A stretch of DNA of 64,000 bases from Mucilaginibacter sp. OK283 (lineage in GTDB: Bacteria > Bacteroidota > Bacteroidia > Sphingobacteriales > Sphingobacteriaceae). This document shows, one piece after another, positions 16,670 through 25,053 of the stretch (the first letter of the stretch is position 1; every line of letters begins with the position of its first letter). The notes below the pieces were generated by a model. That model saw only the letters and a list, made by a program, of their open reading frames with translations. It made no database searches and was not told the origin of the DNA. The stretch is from contig NZ_FODR01000009.1 in assembly GCF_900110415.1 (NCBI RefSeq), positions 267,246 to 331,245 on the forward strand, written 5' to 3'. The translations under genes were made by a program, and so were the position numbers.

Positions 16670-17716
16670 TTATAAATTAAAAATATTTTTTATTAATATA
16701 AAAATGACCTTCGGAAGTGCCAATTCATGCAGGGTTTTCACGGGGATATAAGCCCAGTTTTGGTTCAATACGGATGGGAAATTATCGGTTTTAATCATCC
16801 GCACAAATAACTGCTGGTGGGTAAGGATGTGTTTTATTACGGGGGTATCTTCTATAATGTTCAGTTTATCGCCAAAAATACCGGTCACCCCGGGTAGTTT
16901 TGCCAGTTCGTGCGCCGGTAATAATGATGCGGTTTCAATCATGGGCAAATCGTACATATTGGCCCATATGTCTTTATCGCCTCTTTTATTCATTAAAACG
17001 GTTTGGCCATCGGTGATTAAAAAGTAATTAAAAAAGCGTTCGCGCACTTTTACGGTTTTTAATTTCACCGGCAAAGCTGTAGTTGCGTTGTTTAAAAAAG
17101 CGGCGCATCCCATATGTACGGGGCAAACGCCGCAGGCCGGGTTTTTAGGTTTACAAAGCATCGCCCCAAATTCCATCATGGCCTGGTTATGCAATGCTGC
17201 ATTTTTCTTATTAAGCAAATCTGTTGCAAGCGACTGGAAAGTTTTTTTACCGCCGGCGGAATTAATGGCTTCATCAATTCCAAAATATCGCGCCAGCACC
17301 CTGTACACATTACCATCAACAACGGCCTTGGCCTCGTTTGATGAAAAGGAGGCAATGGCGGCGGCTGTGTACTCGCCGATGCCTTTTAGTTTAATTAATT
17401 CGTTGTAGGTTTTGGGGAACACGCCATTGTACATTTCCTGTACAAGCCGTGCGGTTTTAAGCATATTACGGCCACGCGAGTAGTAGCCAAGGCCCTGCCA
17501 AAGTTTAAGCACTTCATCCTCGCTGGCGGCCGCAAAATCGGTCACTGTTGGGTACTTTTCAACAAAGCGGTTAAAGTATGGCAAACCCTGCTCAACCCGG
17601 GTTTGCTGCAAAATAATTTCTGACAGCCATATGGTATAAGCATCGGTAGTATTACGCCAGGGCAGGTCGCGTTTGTTTGCAAGGTACCATTGTACCAGTT
17701 CGTCGGTAAAGTTCAT
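16670..17716 (-). CDS. mutY: A/G-specific adenine DNA glycosylase
   Basis: This base-excision enzyme removes adenine mispaired with 8-oxoguanine. The 348-residue protein has the catalytic Glu33 (WLSEIILQQTRV), the helix-hairpin-helix LKGIGEYTAAAI (about 110-121) with catalytic Asp134 (VVDGNVYRV), a complete iron-sulfur loop of C-x6-C-x2-C-x5-C (Cys187, 194, 197, 203), and a C-terminal NUDIX-like domain (about 225-345) for 8-oxoG recognition. It is upstream of ssb on the same strand. A long repeat region separates it from the divergent HU gene. Confidence 0.97.
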   Translation of the reverse strand: MNFTDELVQWYLANKRDLPWRNTTDAYTIWLSEIILQQTRVEQGLPYFNRFVEKYPTVTDFAAASEDEVLKLWQGLGYYSRGRNMLKTARLVQEMYNGVFPKTYNELIKLKGIGEYTAAAIASFSSNEAKAVVDGNVYRVLARYFGIDEAINSAGGKKTFQSLATDLLNKKNAALHNQAMMEFGAMLCKPKNPACGVCPVHMGCAAFLNNATTALPVKLKTVKVRERFFNYFLITDGQTVLMNKRGDKDIWANMYDLPMIETASLLPAHELAKLPGVTGIFGDKLNIIEDTPVIKHILTHQQLFVRMIKTDNFPSVLNQNWAYIPVKTLHELALPKVIFILIKNIFNL

Positions 17717-17750
17717 TGGGGTAAAGGTAGGGAGGATAAAGTTAATGAGG

Positions 17751-17896
17751 ATAAAGGTGAAAGGATAAAGGCGAAAGGTATCTGCGGTTGAGGGGGAGAA
17801 TAAAGGGAAAAGGAAAAGGCGAAGGGTAAAAGGTATCTGCGGTTGAGAGGGTACGGGCTTAAAAACCTTTCGCCTTTTACCTTTCGCCTTTCACCT
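17751..17896. repeat. AAAGGTGAAAGG-type inverted repeat
   Basis: The left arm (from AGGTGAAAGGATAAAGGC, 17755-17779) pairs with the right arm ending CGCCTTTCACCT (17896). An internal phrase GGTATCTGCGGTTGAG occurs twice (about 17777 and 17830). The first 25 bases of the left arm recur exactly, in reverse complement, at 31474-31498. Confidence 0.85.
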
Positions 17897-17984
17897 AAAA
17901 ATAAAGCCTTTTGCCCTTGATTGTCTATACTTTGTAACGAAAATGTGCGTTTTAGGTACTGGGTAAAAAAAAACTGTTAAATAT

Positions 17985-18015
17985 TTCGCACTTAAATATT
18001 AAAGCGATACTTTTG
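17985..18015 (+). promoter_or_regulatory. promoter of the HU gene
   Basis: TTCG (17985-17988), a 19-nt spacer and TACTTTTG (18008-18015) match the Bacteroidota consensus TTTG-N19-TAnnTTTG except for one base. The predicted start of transcription near 18022 leaves a 44-nt AT-rich leader. Confidence 0.75.
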
Positions 18016-18065
18016 CAACCCCAAAACAGTTAAGTATTTATATAATTAAATAAGAAAAATTAGAC

Positions 18066-18359
18066 ATGACTAAGGCAGAAATTATAACTGAAATCTCATC
18101 TAAGACAGGTATCGAGAAAGTAGACGTGCAGGAAACTGTTGAGGCGTTTTTTAAAGTTGTTAAAAGCTCAATGGTAGGTGGCGAAAATGTTTACGTCAGA
18201 GGATTCGGTAGTTTTGTAGTAAAGAAAAGAGCAAAAAAGACAGCACGTAACATTTCAAAAAATACTGCCATCATTATTCCAGAGCATTTTGTGCCAAGCT
18301 TTAAACCAGCAAAAACTTTTGTTGAAAAAGTGAAAACAGGCAACAAAACCAGCAAATAA
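18066..18359 (+). CDS. hup: HU-family DNA-binding protein
   Basis: The 97-residue histone-like protein bends and compacts DNA as a dimer. It shows the helical N-terminal half (MTKAEIITEISSKTGIEKVDV), the conserved VRGFGSFVVKKRAKKTARNI arm and a basic C-terminal tail rich in Lys, including PSFKPAK. It has a strong Bacteroidota-type promoter upstream. The TPR protein gene starts nine bases after its stop codon, so both are likely on one transcript. Confidence 0.97.
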   Translation: MTKAEIITEISSKTGIEKVDVQETVEAFFKVVKSSMVGGENVYVRGFGSFVVKKRAKKTARNISKNTAIIIPEHFVPSFKPAKTFVEKVKTGNKTSK

Positions 18360-18368
18360 TTTTAAGAT

Positions 18369-19214
18369 ATGTATAAGAAACAAATAGCCGTTAGTGTAGC
18401 AATAGTTGCTGTTATGGGCTATTTGTATTATTTACCTGTTAAAGGTTTAATAAAACCTAAAGAGGCCAAAAGCGATAAAACAACGGTACTTAACAGCCGT
18501 AAAGCTGTTACAACGGTAACGGTTGATATGGTATCTGAGCCCGCCAAAGCAGCAATTGGGGCAGCATTGGCAGCAAAGATAAATGACCTTGAAGGGCAAT
18601 TGAAAACTGCATCGGGCGCTGATGCCGATAAGTTGCAGCTGCAACTTGCCAAACAGTGGGACGATGATAACCAACCCGCACCCGCGGCGTTTTACTACCA
18701 GGCCCTGGCCCGGAAAAATAACAAAGCCGAGGATTGGTTAAATGCAGGTGGCCGTTTTAACGATGCATACAAACTTACACAGGATACTTTATTGCAGCCC
18801 GCTTTTGTAAGCAACGCTGCCGAGGCTTTTCAAAATGCCTTAAAGTTACAACCTGAAAGCCTTGCAGGCAAAACAGGATTAGGCGTAGCGTACGTAAATG
18901 GCGCAGGCGCACCTATGCAGGGGATAGCCTTGCTGCTTGAAGTAGTAAAAAAGGACCCGAATAACTGGAACGCCAACCTTAATTTAGGAATGTTTGCCAT
19001 GAAATCGGGCCAATTTGAAAAAGCAGTTGCAAGGTTTAAAACATTGCTTGCCCAAAAAACAGAGCTTGAGCCGGAGTTTTACCTGGCCGAAAGCTATAAG
19101 CAACTGGGCATGAAAAAGGAAGCCATTGAGGCTTACCAAAAGTGCAAAAGTATGGTGCCGGATCAAGCATTTGTGCAACGTATTGATGACGATATAAACG
19201 AATTAAAGAAGTAA
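18369..19214 (+). CDS. membrane-anchored TPR protein
   Basis: The 281-residue protein has one N-terminal membrane segment (about 5-25) and a periplasmic body. The region from about 105 to 280 contains three to four TPR-type helix pairs (for example NWNANLNLGMFAMKSGQFEKAVARFKTLL and PEFYLAESYKQLGMKKEAIEAYQKC). These repeats mediate protein-protein contacts. The partner is unknown. The gene lies between HU and the tiny ribosomal-type gene, and this order ahead of RNase G is a recurrent arrangement in the phylum as far as I know. Confidence 0.85.
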   Translation: MYKKQIAVSVAIVAVMGYLYYLPVKGLIKPKEAKSDKTTVLNSRKAVTTVTVDMVSEPAKAAIGAALAAKINDLEGQLKTASGADADKLQLQLAKQWDDDNQPAPAAFYYQALARKNNKAEDWLNAGGRFNDAYKLTQDTLLQPAFVSNAAEAFQNALKLQPESLAGKTGLGVAYVNGAGAPMQGIALLLEVVKKDPNNWNANLNLGMFAMKSGQFEKAVARFKTLLAQKTELEPEFYLAESYKQLGMKKEAIEAYQKCKSMVPDQAFVQRIDDDINELKK

Positions 19215-19236
19215 TCAACATTTAAAAATTATTATT

Positions 19237-19326
19237 ATGCCCAGCGGTAAAAAACGTAAAAGACACAAAATGGCTACCCACAAACGTAAAAAACGTTTGA
19301 GAAAAAACAGACATAAAAAGAAATAG
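19237..19326 (+). CDS. 29-residue basic ribosomal-type protein (AURKAIP1/COX24 domain)
   Basis: This very short gene encodes a 29-residue protein with nearly two-thirds Lys and Arg, beginning MPSGKKRKRHKMATHKRKKR and ending in HKKK. The sequence corresponds to the AURKAIP1/COX24 domain mini-proteins of Bacteroidota, thought to be ribosome-associated. It starts 22 bases after the TPR gene and is followed directly by a strong terminator, so it closes the HU-TPR unit. Automatic gene finders often miss it because of its size. Confidence 0.85.
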   Translation: MPSGKKRKRHKMATHKRKKRLRKNRHKKK

Positions 19327-19349
19327 GCTGCGATAACCAAAGCAGATTT

Positions 19350-19380
19350 TACCCGCCTTTTTTAAAGGTGGGTACTTTTT
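19350..19380 (+). terminator. rho-independent terminator
   Basis: TACCCGCCTTT pairs with AAAGGTGGGTA (11 bp with one G-T pair, 3-nt loop) followed by CTTTTT. It ends the HU-TPR-mini-protein transcript. Confidence 0.9.
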
Positions 19381-19446
19381 ATTATGAGTGTTTTTTACCC
19401 TCTTATTTACATACGGTGTTTACCGTTTTAAGAAATGGAGTAGCAG

Positions 19447-20997
19447 TTGATAAAAGAATTAATTATCGATTCATCCCCCAATGGGGCTACCATTGCATTA
19501 TTACAGGACAAACAACTTGTAGAGCTTCATAAAGAGCAAATCAGCAACAATTATACTGTTGGTGATATTTACCTTGGGCGTATTAAAAAAATAATGCCCA
19601 GTTTAAATGCCGCTTTTGTGGATGTAGGCTACGAGAAGGATGCCTTTTTGCATTATCTTGATTTGGGGCCGCAGGTGCAAAGCCTGCTTAAGCTAACCAA
19701 GCAAGTACGTAGCGGGGGATATCAGTCAAAGCTGTTGGACGGCTTTAAGCTGGAAGCCGATATCAATAAGGGTGGAAAGATTTCTGACCTGTTGACAAAA
19801 GGCCAGCTTATACCTGTACAAATAGCCAAAGAACCTATATCAACCAAAGGGCCGCGCTTAAGTTCTGATCTTTCTATCGCAGGGCGATATGTAGTACTGG
19901 TTCCGTTTTCGGAAGCCATCTCTATCTCCAAAAAAATAAAAAGTAACACAGAGCGTAACCGCTTGCGCAAGGTTGTTGAAAGTATTAAGCCAAAGCATTT
20001 TGGCGTAATTATCCGTACGGTATCTGAAAGCAAGGGCGTTGAGGAATTACAGAAAGACTTGCTTGATCTGATATCAAAGTGGGAAGCATTTATTACCAGG
20101 TTGCCGTCTATCGAACCATCTAAAAAGGTTTTGGGCGAAATTGGGCGTACATCAACTATCCTTAGGGATATATTGAACCCCGATTTTCAGCACATCTACG
20201 TAAATGATAACAGTATGTTCGAAGAAATTCGGTCGTACATCCACGAGATTTCGCCGGATATGGAAAGTATAGTGCGTATGCATAAGCATAAGGAGCCTAT
20301 ATTTGAACATTTTGGCGTTGATAAGCAGATTAAAGGGGCCTTTGGTAAAACCGTAAACCTTGCCGGTGGGGCCTACCTGGTAATTGAGCATACCGAAGCG
20401 TTGCACGTTATCGACGTAAACAGCGGTAACCGCACAGCCAGTAAGGAAAACCAGGAAGAGAACGCCTACCAGGTGAACAAAGAAGCGGCTAAAGAAATTG
20501 CCCGCCAGCTACGCCTGCGCGATATGGGCGGTATTGTTGTTATCGATTTTATTGATATGCACAAGCCCCAAAACCGCAAAGAGCTGTTTGACCACCTGCG
20601 TGCCGAAATGCAGCTTGACAGGGCAAAGCACACCATTTTACCGCCGAGTAAATTTGGGCTGGTGCAAATTACCCGCCAGCGTGTAAGGCCCGAAATGAAT
20701 ATTGTAACCAGCGAAGTGTGCCCTACATGTAATGGTACCGGTACCATTAGGCCAACCATTTTGCTGATGGACGACATTGAAAATAACTTCAATTATATAT
20801 TGGACGAGCAAAACGAAAAGGGCATCACCCTATCTGTGCACCCATATATTGAAGCTTATATTAAACAGGGTATTTATACCCGCCAAATGAAATGGTTCCT
20901 GAAATACGGACAGTGGATTAAGGTTAAAAGCAATCCTGCTTACCAGATTACCGAATTTCACTTCTTCTCCTCAAAAGACGAAGAGATCAAATTATAG
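19447..20997 (+). CDS. rng: ribonuclease E/G family endoribonuclease
   Basis: The 516-residue cytoplasmic enzyme cuts single-stranded RNA and matures rRNA. It has an N-terminal S1 domain (about 37-130), the RNase H-like and 5' sensor region (RTSTILRDILNP), the DNase I-like catalytic core with HVIDVNSGN and VVIDFIDM (acidic metal ligands), and the zinc-link CPTCNGTG, but no long C-terminal scaffold, so it resembles RNase G. The start is TTG at 19447, supported by GGAG six bases upstream. A terminator-like hairpin follows at 21031. Confidence 0.96.
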   Translation: MIKELIIDSSPNGATIALLQDKQLVELHKEQISNNYTVGDIYLGRIKKIMPSLNAAFVDVGYEKDAFLHYLDLGPQVQSLLKLTKQVRSGGYQSKLLDGFKLEADINKGGKISDLLTKGQLIPVQIAKEPISTKGPRLSSDLSIAGRYVVLVPFSEAISISKKIKSNTERNRLRKVVESIKPKHFGVIIRTVSESKGVEELQKDLLDLISKWEAFITRLPSIEPSKKVLGEIGRTSTILRDILNPDFQHIYVNDNSMFEEIRSYIHEISPDMESIVRMHKHKEPIFEHFGVDKQIKGAFGKTVNLAGGAYLVIEHTEALHVIDVNSGNRTASKENQEENAYQVNKEAAKEIARQLRLRDMGGIVVIDFIDMHKPQNRKELFDHLRAEMQLDRAKHTILPPSKFGLVQITRQRVRPEMNIVTSEVCPTCNGTGTIRPTILLMDDIENNFNYILDEQNEKGITLSVHPYIEAYIKQGIYTRQMKWFLKYGQWIKVKSNPAYQITEFHFFSSKDEEIKL

Positions 20998-21030
20998 ATG
21001 TGCATTTGATGTGCAAATTACAGATTAAAG

Positions 21031-21068
21031 ATGTGCAGATGTTGATAAAACACCTGCACATTTTTTTT
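21031..21068 (+). terminator. terminator after rng, built from a GTGCAGAT repeat
   Basis: ATGTGCAG (21031-21038) pairs with CTGCACAT (21054-21061) and eight T residues follow. The wording belongs to the same GATGTGCAGATT family seen at 29854-29885, 47371-47392 and 57758-57930. Confidence 0.8.
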
Positions 21069-21167
21069 GGGGAGGGCGCCTCTGTTTAAGCTTTAAATTT
21101 AGCAGGGGACCGCGTTTTCCTTTATTAAGTTTTAATAAACCGGGCTTTTTATTTTTATTATTGCTTA

Positions 21168-22100
21168 ATGAGAAGAAAAGACGACATTCTTTGGAAAGGG
21201 ATCCTTGAAGATGTTTTTGACGATTTTTTGTGTTTTCTTAATCCTGAAGCTGCAGAGGTTTTCGACTTTGATAAAGGCTTCGAATTCCTGGATAAAGAGC
21301 TGGAGCAGGTTTTTCCGCCCGAAAACAATGAGTACTCGCCAAAGGTGATCGATAAGCTGGTTAAGGTATTTACCAAAGCAGGCAAAGAAGAATGGATTTT
21401 GGTACATGTGGAAGTGCAGGGCCAATATCAAAAAGATTTTGCAAGCCGCATGTATACTTACTTTTACCGGATACTTGATAAGTACCAAAAGCCTATAGTT
21501 GCCTACGCCATATTTACCGAAGCCAATACAAAAGTAAGGCCCGATCATTTTGCGATAGACTTTATGGGCACAAGCTTACGGTATACGTTTAACACTTATA
21601 AAATAGCCAGCCAAAGCGATAAAGCGCTGCAAGCGAGCGATAACCCTTTCGCCCTGGTGGTGCTTACAGCAAAAGCGGCGCTTGCAGGCAAAGACCTGAA
21701 AAGCAGCAGGGAGCGTGATGAACTATTGCTGAACTTAAAGCTTAACCTGACCAGGCTATTACTGGCCAAACAGATAGCGAAAGAAAAGATAAGGGTACTG
21801 ATGAATTTTTTGAGGTATTACATACGCTTTGAAAATCAGGATATAAACACTAAATTTGAGCAACAGGTAGAAATTTTAACAGGAAGGAGCAACACCATGG
21901 GCATCGAAGAACTTTTATTAGACAGGGCTGAGAAAAAAGGCGAGAAAAAAGGCGAGAGAAAGGGTGAGAGAAAAGGCAGAAGTGAAGGTGAAAAAGCAAA
22001 AGCTATAGCCATTGCCCGTGAAATGAAAAAAGAAGCCATGCCGGTTGCCCAGATCGAAAAATTCACCGGGCTTTCGGCTGAGGAAATAGAAAAATTATAA
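21168..22100 (+). CDS. Rpn-family PD-(D/E)XK nuclease/transposase-like protein
   Basis: The 310-residue protein belongs to the Rpn/YhgA-like or PD-(D/E)XK nuclease family transposase group. It starts with the DDILWKGILEDVFDDFL segment, has the likely catalytic strand VHVEVQGQ (about 84-91), and ends with a low-complexity linker EKKGEKKGERKGERKG (about 255-270) plus a helical tail (LSAEEIEKL). Homologs promote recA-independent recombination or act as defence effectors; here the role is unknown. The Lys-Gly linker is encoded by imperfect 12-nt repeats (about 21932-21980), a likely site of length change. It stands alone, with no terminal inverted repeats. Confidence 0.85.
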   Translation: MRRKDDILWKGILEDVFDDFLCFLNPEAAEVFDFDKGFEFLDKELEQVFPPENNEYSPKVIDKLVKVFTKAGKEEWILVHVEVQGQYQKDFASRMYTYFYRILDKYQKPIVAYAIFTEANTKVRPDHFAIDFMGTSLRYTFNTYKIASQSDKALQASDNPFALVVLTAKAALAGKDLKSSRERDELLLNLKLNLTRLLLAKQIAKEKIRVLMNFLRYYIRFENQDINTKFEQQVEILTGRSNTMGIEELLLDRAEKKGEKKGERKGERKGRSEGEKAKAIAIAREMKKEAMPVAQIEKFTGLSAEEIEKL

Positions 22101-22317
22101 GCAAGCCACTGTAAATGCTAAAAAGCCCGTTACTTATAGTACAACGGTTAACCATAATTGGCTTTAGTCCATCGTCATTAAATTTTAACTATCCGTTATT
22201 GAGTCCCCCAAAACTTATCAACTTACACAATTGAACAGCAAGCGGGAGCTTTATCCTGAAAAACTTCAACACAATTTCCCTGTCGGTTTAAGCTTAATAT
22301 TAAGCCCGATTGAAGCT

Positions 22318-22977
22318 TTATAAAGTAACCAGGTTGTTTTTTATGGCATACATGGCCAGCCCTACCCGCGTTTTAAGTTCCAGTTTTTCGCAAAGTGTAT
22401 CGCGGTAACCCTCTGCAGTGCGTACGCTCACAAATAGTTTGTCGGCTATTTCCTTGTAAGTAAGCTCGGTGCAGGTAAGTTTTAAAAATTCAATCTCCCT
22501 GTCGGATAATTTTGCAAAAAGGCCGGCGCTGTTTTTTGCTTCGGTTAATTGCATTACCGAGTTCATGACTTTGCGTGTTACCAGTTCATTGTAAAAGTAT
22601 CCCCGGGTGGTTAGTTCATCAAAAGCCAGCTTTAATTCGGCTGGATCGGCATCTTTTAGTACATATCCCTTTGCGCCGCTTTTAATCATTTTAATAATCG
22701 CCGATTCGGCATCCATTGTACTAAGTGCAAGTGTTTTTATTGCAGGATAATTGGCCCGTAGCCAGGCCGTGGTGGCATATCCATCCATAACGGGCATGTT
22801 TATATCCATTAAAACAATATCTGGCAGGTTGCCCGGTTTTAATTGTGCTATAAAATCCTTGCCGTTTGAGGCATCACATGAAACATGATAGTTTGCAAAA
22901 AGATTGATCAAAACCGTAAGGCTTTTTCTGAAAAGCGCATGATCATCAACTATTGCTATTTTTATTTTTTCACTCAT
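22318..22977 (-). CDS. NarL/FixJ-family response regulator
   Basis: The 219-residue protein has a receiver domain (about 5-125) with Asp11-Asp12 and phospho-acceptor Asp58 (LMDINMP) and a C-terminal LuxR-type helix-turn-helix (about 155-215, LSDREIEFLKLTCTELTYKE). It overlaps the end of the kinase gene by 8 bases, so the two are cotranslated partners. It is the last gene of a four-gene minus-strand run. Targets are unknown; the dyad-rich region at 24930-25005 upstream of the run is one possibility. Confidence 0.95.
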   Translation of the reverse strand: MSEKIKIAIVDDHALFRKSLTVLINLFANYHVSCDASNGKDFIAQLKPGNLPDIVLMDINMPVMDGYATTAWLRANYPAIKTLALSTMDAESAIIKMIKSGAKGYVLKDADPAELKLAFDELTTRGYFYNELVTRKVMNSVMQLTEAKNSAGLFAKLSDREIEFLKLTCTELTYKEIADKLFVSVRTAEGYRDTLCEKLELKTRVGLAMYAIKNNLVTL

Positions 22978-23749
22978 AAGGTGTAATAATGGTAATTGTT
23001 GTCCCTATATCTGCCCTGCTCTCAATTATAGCTTTACCTCCTATAATTGCTGCGCGCTTTACAATATTTTGCAGGCCAAGCCCATGCTGTTTACAGGTTG
23101 ATGATTGGCTGTCAAATCCTTTTCCGTTATCGGTTATTTCAATTTTCAAATTATCAGTATCATATGTAAAATTAACGGTTACATCCGTGGCATTGGCGTG
23201 CTTGATCACGTTTTGAAAACTCTCCTGCATCATGCGGAATAAAATGAGCTTTTTTTCGTTTTTTATAACCCGTTCATCCCCTGTGCTATTAAGCGAAACC
23301 CGTATGATACCGGTTTGGCTTATTCGTTGTAATTCGTGCTTTACCATCTCGGGTAAATCTGAAAACAAAACACGCTCGGGGTTCAGGCTTTTGGCAATAT
23401 CACGCAAATCGGTCATGGCTTTGCTAACGTTTTGTTTGGCTTCGGCCAGCAAGGTTTTGTTCATAGCCTCCTGTTGGTCCATAATATTTAGCTGTACTTT
23501 TAATACACTTAGCGTTTGCCCAACGTTGTCATGAATTTCCATGCTGATGGTATCGAAGCTTTGTTCCTGTATCTCCAGCTGCGATTTTAACAGCTGTTCG
23601 TTAAAGTTCGCCTTCATTGTTTCCCGCTCGTTAATAAACCTGTTGCTTTTGGCCCGCTGCCAAAACAACATAAACAGCATAAACACGGTTAACAGCAAAA
23701 CCAATAGCGTAACCAAACATATGGCCAAAATCAACTCACTTTTATCCAT
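22970..23749 (-). CDS. HisKA_3-type sensor histidine kinase
   Basis: The 259-residue kinase has one N-terminal membrane helix (about 5-30), a coiled coil, the HisKA_3 dimerisation motif SMEIHDNVGQ with phospho-acceptor His73, and an ATPase domain with N box (QESFQNVIKHA), DNGKGFD and GLGLQNI. There is no periplasmic sensor domain. Its start overlaps the end of the multi-TM gene upstream by 19 bases and its end overlaps the regulator gene by 8, so stoichiometric production is likely. Sensing may be supplied by the multi-TM protein, which is an inference from gene order. Confidence 0.94.
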   Translation of the reverse strand: MDKSELILAICLVTLLVLLLTVFMLFMLFWQRAKSNRFINERETMKANFNEQLLKSQLEIQEQSFDTISMEIHDNVGQTLSVLKVQLNIMDQQEAMNKTLLAEAKQNVSKAMTDLRDIAKSLNPERVLFSDLPEMVKHELQRISQTGIIRVSLNSTGDERVIKNEKKLILFRMMQESFQNVIKHANATDVTVNFTYDTDNLKIEITDNGKGFDSQSSTCKQHGLGLQNIVKRAAIIGGKAIIESRADIGTTITIITPYE

Positions 23750-24381
23750 GTTTTTTTACAACTAAAGCCAATACAAAAAAAGCTATACTCAATAATACTC
23801 AGGGCGGTTTCCATAATACTGTATATATGGCCATCCTGGTCCAGGTTGTTGTTCATGATATAGTTAAAAAAGCTCATGTACAAAAAATCGCCCACGGTGG
23901 CAAACATAATGCCCGTTGTTATCCAAAACATTGGCGTGTTAAAAAAAACTATTAATTCATCATCCATCAGCAAATCGGCAAAATAACACAGGCAGCAAAT
24001 GAGGGTTAAAAACTCACCTATGTTGCTTGTAAGCGAGTTGTATATAAAAAACTGCCCCTGTAAAAATATTTGGTATATGTAAAACAGAACAAAAGCCAGC
24101 AAGGCAATTTTTATCAGCTTTTTGGTGAAAGCCTCCTTAACTGTTTTACTAAAAATATACGGGTAAAAAGTGTATTCAATAAGCGTATAAAGGTTAAATA
24201 TAAAATGGTTACTTTTTTTAAAGGCCAGTGAGTAAAAGTAACCTGATGTTTGTATAATAAAAGTAATCATTAAAAACCAGGTAAAAAGCCGGAGCCAGCG
24301 AGGCTCCAGCCGATGGTACCTGAAACATGATATGGTTAACGCGATAAGCAGCGGTATTGTGGCGATGATAAGATCTTGCAT
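23731..24381 (-). CDS. multi-TM membrane protein linked to the two-component pair
   Basis: The 216-residue protein consists of about seven hydrophobic segments with short loops (near 5-18, 31-49, 60-75, 90-108, 122-140, 150-168 and 190-205) and little else. I do not recognise a Pfam family with confidence. The overlap of 19 bases with the histidine kinase gene suggests that it works with that kinase, perhaps as its membrane sensor. The gene starts 36 bases after the CPPNCP protein gene. Confidence 0.8.
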   Translation of the reverse strand: MQDLIIATIPLLIALTISCFRYHRLEPRWLRLFTWFLMITFIIQTSGYFYSLAFKKSNHFIFNLYTLIEYTFYPYIFSKTVKEAFTKKLIKIALLAFVLFYIYQIFLQGQFFIYNSLTSNIGEFLTLICCLCYFADLLMDDELIVFFNTPMFWITTGIMFATVGDFLYMSFFNYIMNNNLDQDGHIYSIMETALSIIEYSFFCIGFSCKKTWIKVS

Positions 24382-24417
24382 TTAAGGTGGTTAAGCCTTA
24401 AATATAAGTATTTTTTA

Positions 24418-24822
24418 TCAAGGACAGTTAGGGGGGCACAAAGGTACCCGGTCATCGCCGAGGCCTTTGTATGAAGTTGAACCAGGGACTGCCACTGCAT
24501 TCGGGTCCAGCTGATCTTCACTATTAAATGTTGTTGGATTATCCGGGTTAACTTTGTCAACGGTTGCTACAAGGATCATATTAACCTGTCCGGGATATTC
24601 CAGATCATCATCTTCATGGCGACCCAGATAAATCCTGATGCCATTGGCAAGGTTATCGGAAAGCAATGCACTGATTTCTTTGGCACTTACCCAGCCAGAC
24701 TTGGTTTCCCCTGGAGGCAATGTGCTTTCATACTTCTTCCGCATTTTCATGATGTCTTCATAGTTGGTTGGTTGAATTGGGGCCAACTCTAAAGGAATTG
24801 TTGCATTTAATTTTACTGACAT
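24418..24822 (-). CDS. small soluble protein with C-terminal CPPNCP
   Basis: The 134-residue protein has no signal peptide or TM segment. It contains WVSAKEISALLSDNLANG (44-61), the strand GIRIYLG (61-67), a second strand MILVATVD (82-89), and ends LCPPNCP with Cys129 and Cys133. Proteins with a GIRIYyG strand and a CPPxC tail recur in Bacteroidota but have no assigned function that I know of. The gene heads the run multi-TM protein, kinase, regulator, all on the same strand and closely spaced. The Cys pair could bind metal or respond to redox state; this is speculation. Confidence 0.7.
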   Translation of the reverse strand: MSVKLNATIPLELAPIQPTNYEDIMKMRKKYESTLPPGETKSGWVSAKEISALLSDNLANGIRIYLGRHEDDDLEYPGQVNMILVATVDKVNPDNPTTFNSEDQLDPNAVAVPGSTSYKGLGDDRVPLCPPNCP

Positions 24823-24931
24823 GGTTTTAGTTTTTAAATTGTGAAAAATGGTTGATTGTATTTTGTGTTAACACTTATGCAAGTTGCAAATACATTAAGC
24901 TTCAGGCAATCGTATTAAATACCCTTTCGCC

Positions 24932-25005
24932 ACCGTAAAAATACGGTAGCAAGTTACCGCCATTGTACGCTGGTGGCATGTCACATGCCGTTGTAATTTT
25001 ACAAC
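24932..25005. promoter_or_regulatory. three stacked perfect dyads between divergent units
   Basis: ACCGTA-AAAA-TACGGT (24932-24947), GGCATGT-C-ACATGCC (24975-24989) and GTTGTAA-TT-TTACAAC (24990-25005) lie within 75 bp, the last two back to back. They are placed between the divergent genes at 24822 (minus) and 25054 (plus), as operators would be. The binding protein is unknown. Confidence 0.5.
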
Positions 25006-25053
25006 GCTGTACACATTGTATAGCAGTTAATTATAAACTTAAATCATAAAAAG

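Noticed and set aside
21168..22100. Insertion sequence around the Rpn-type gene
   Set aside because: No terminal inverted repeats or target duplication were found at its borders, so it is listed as a gene only.
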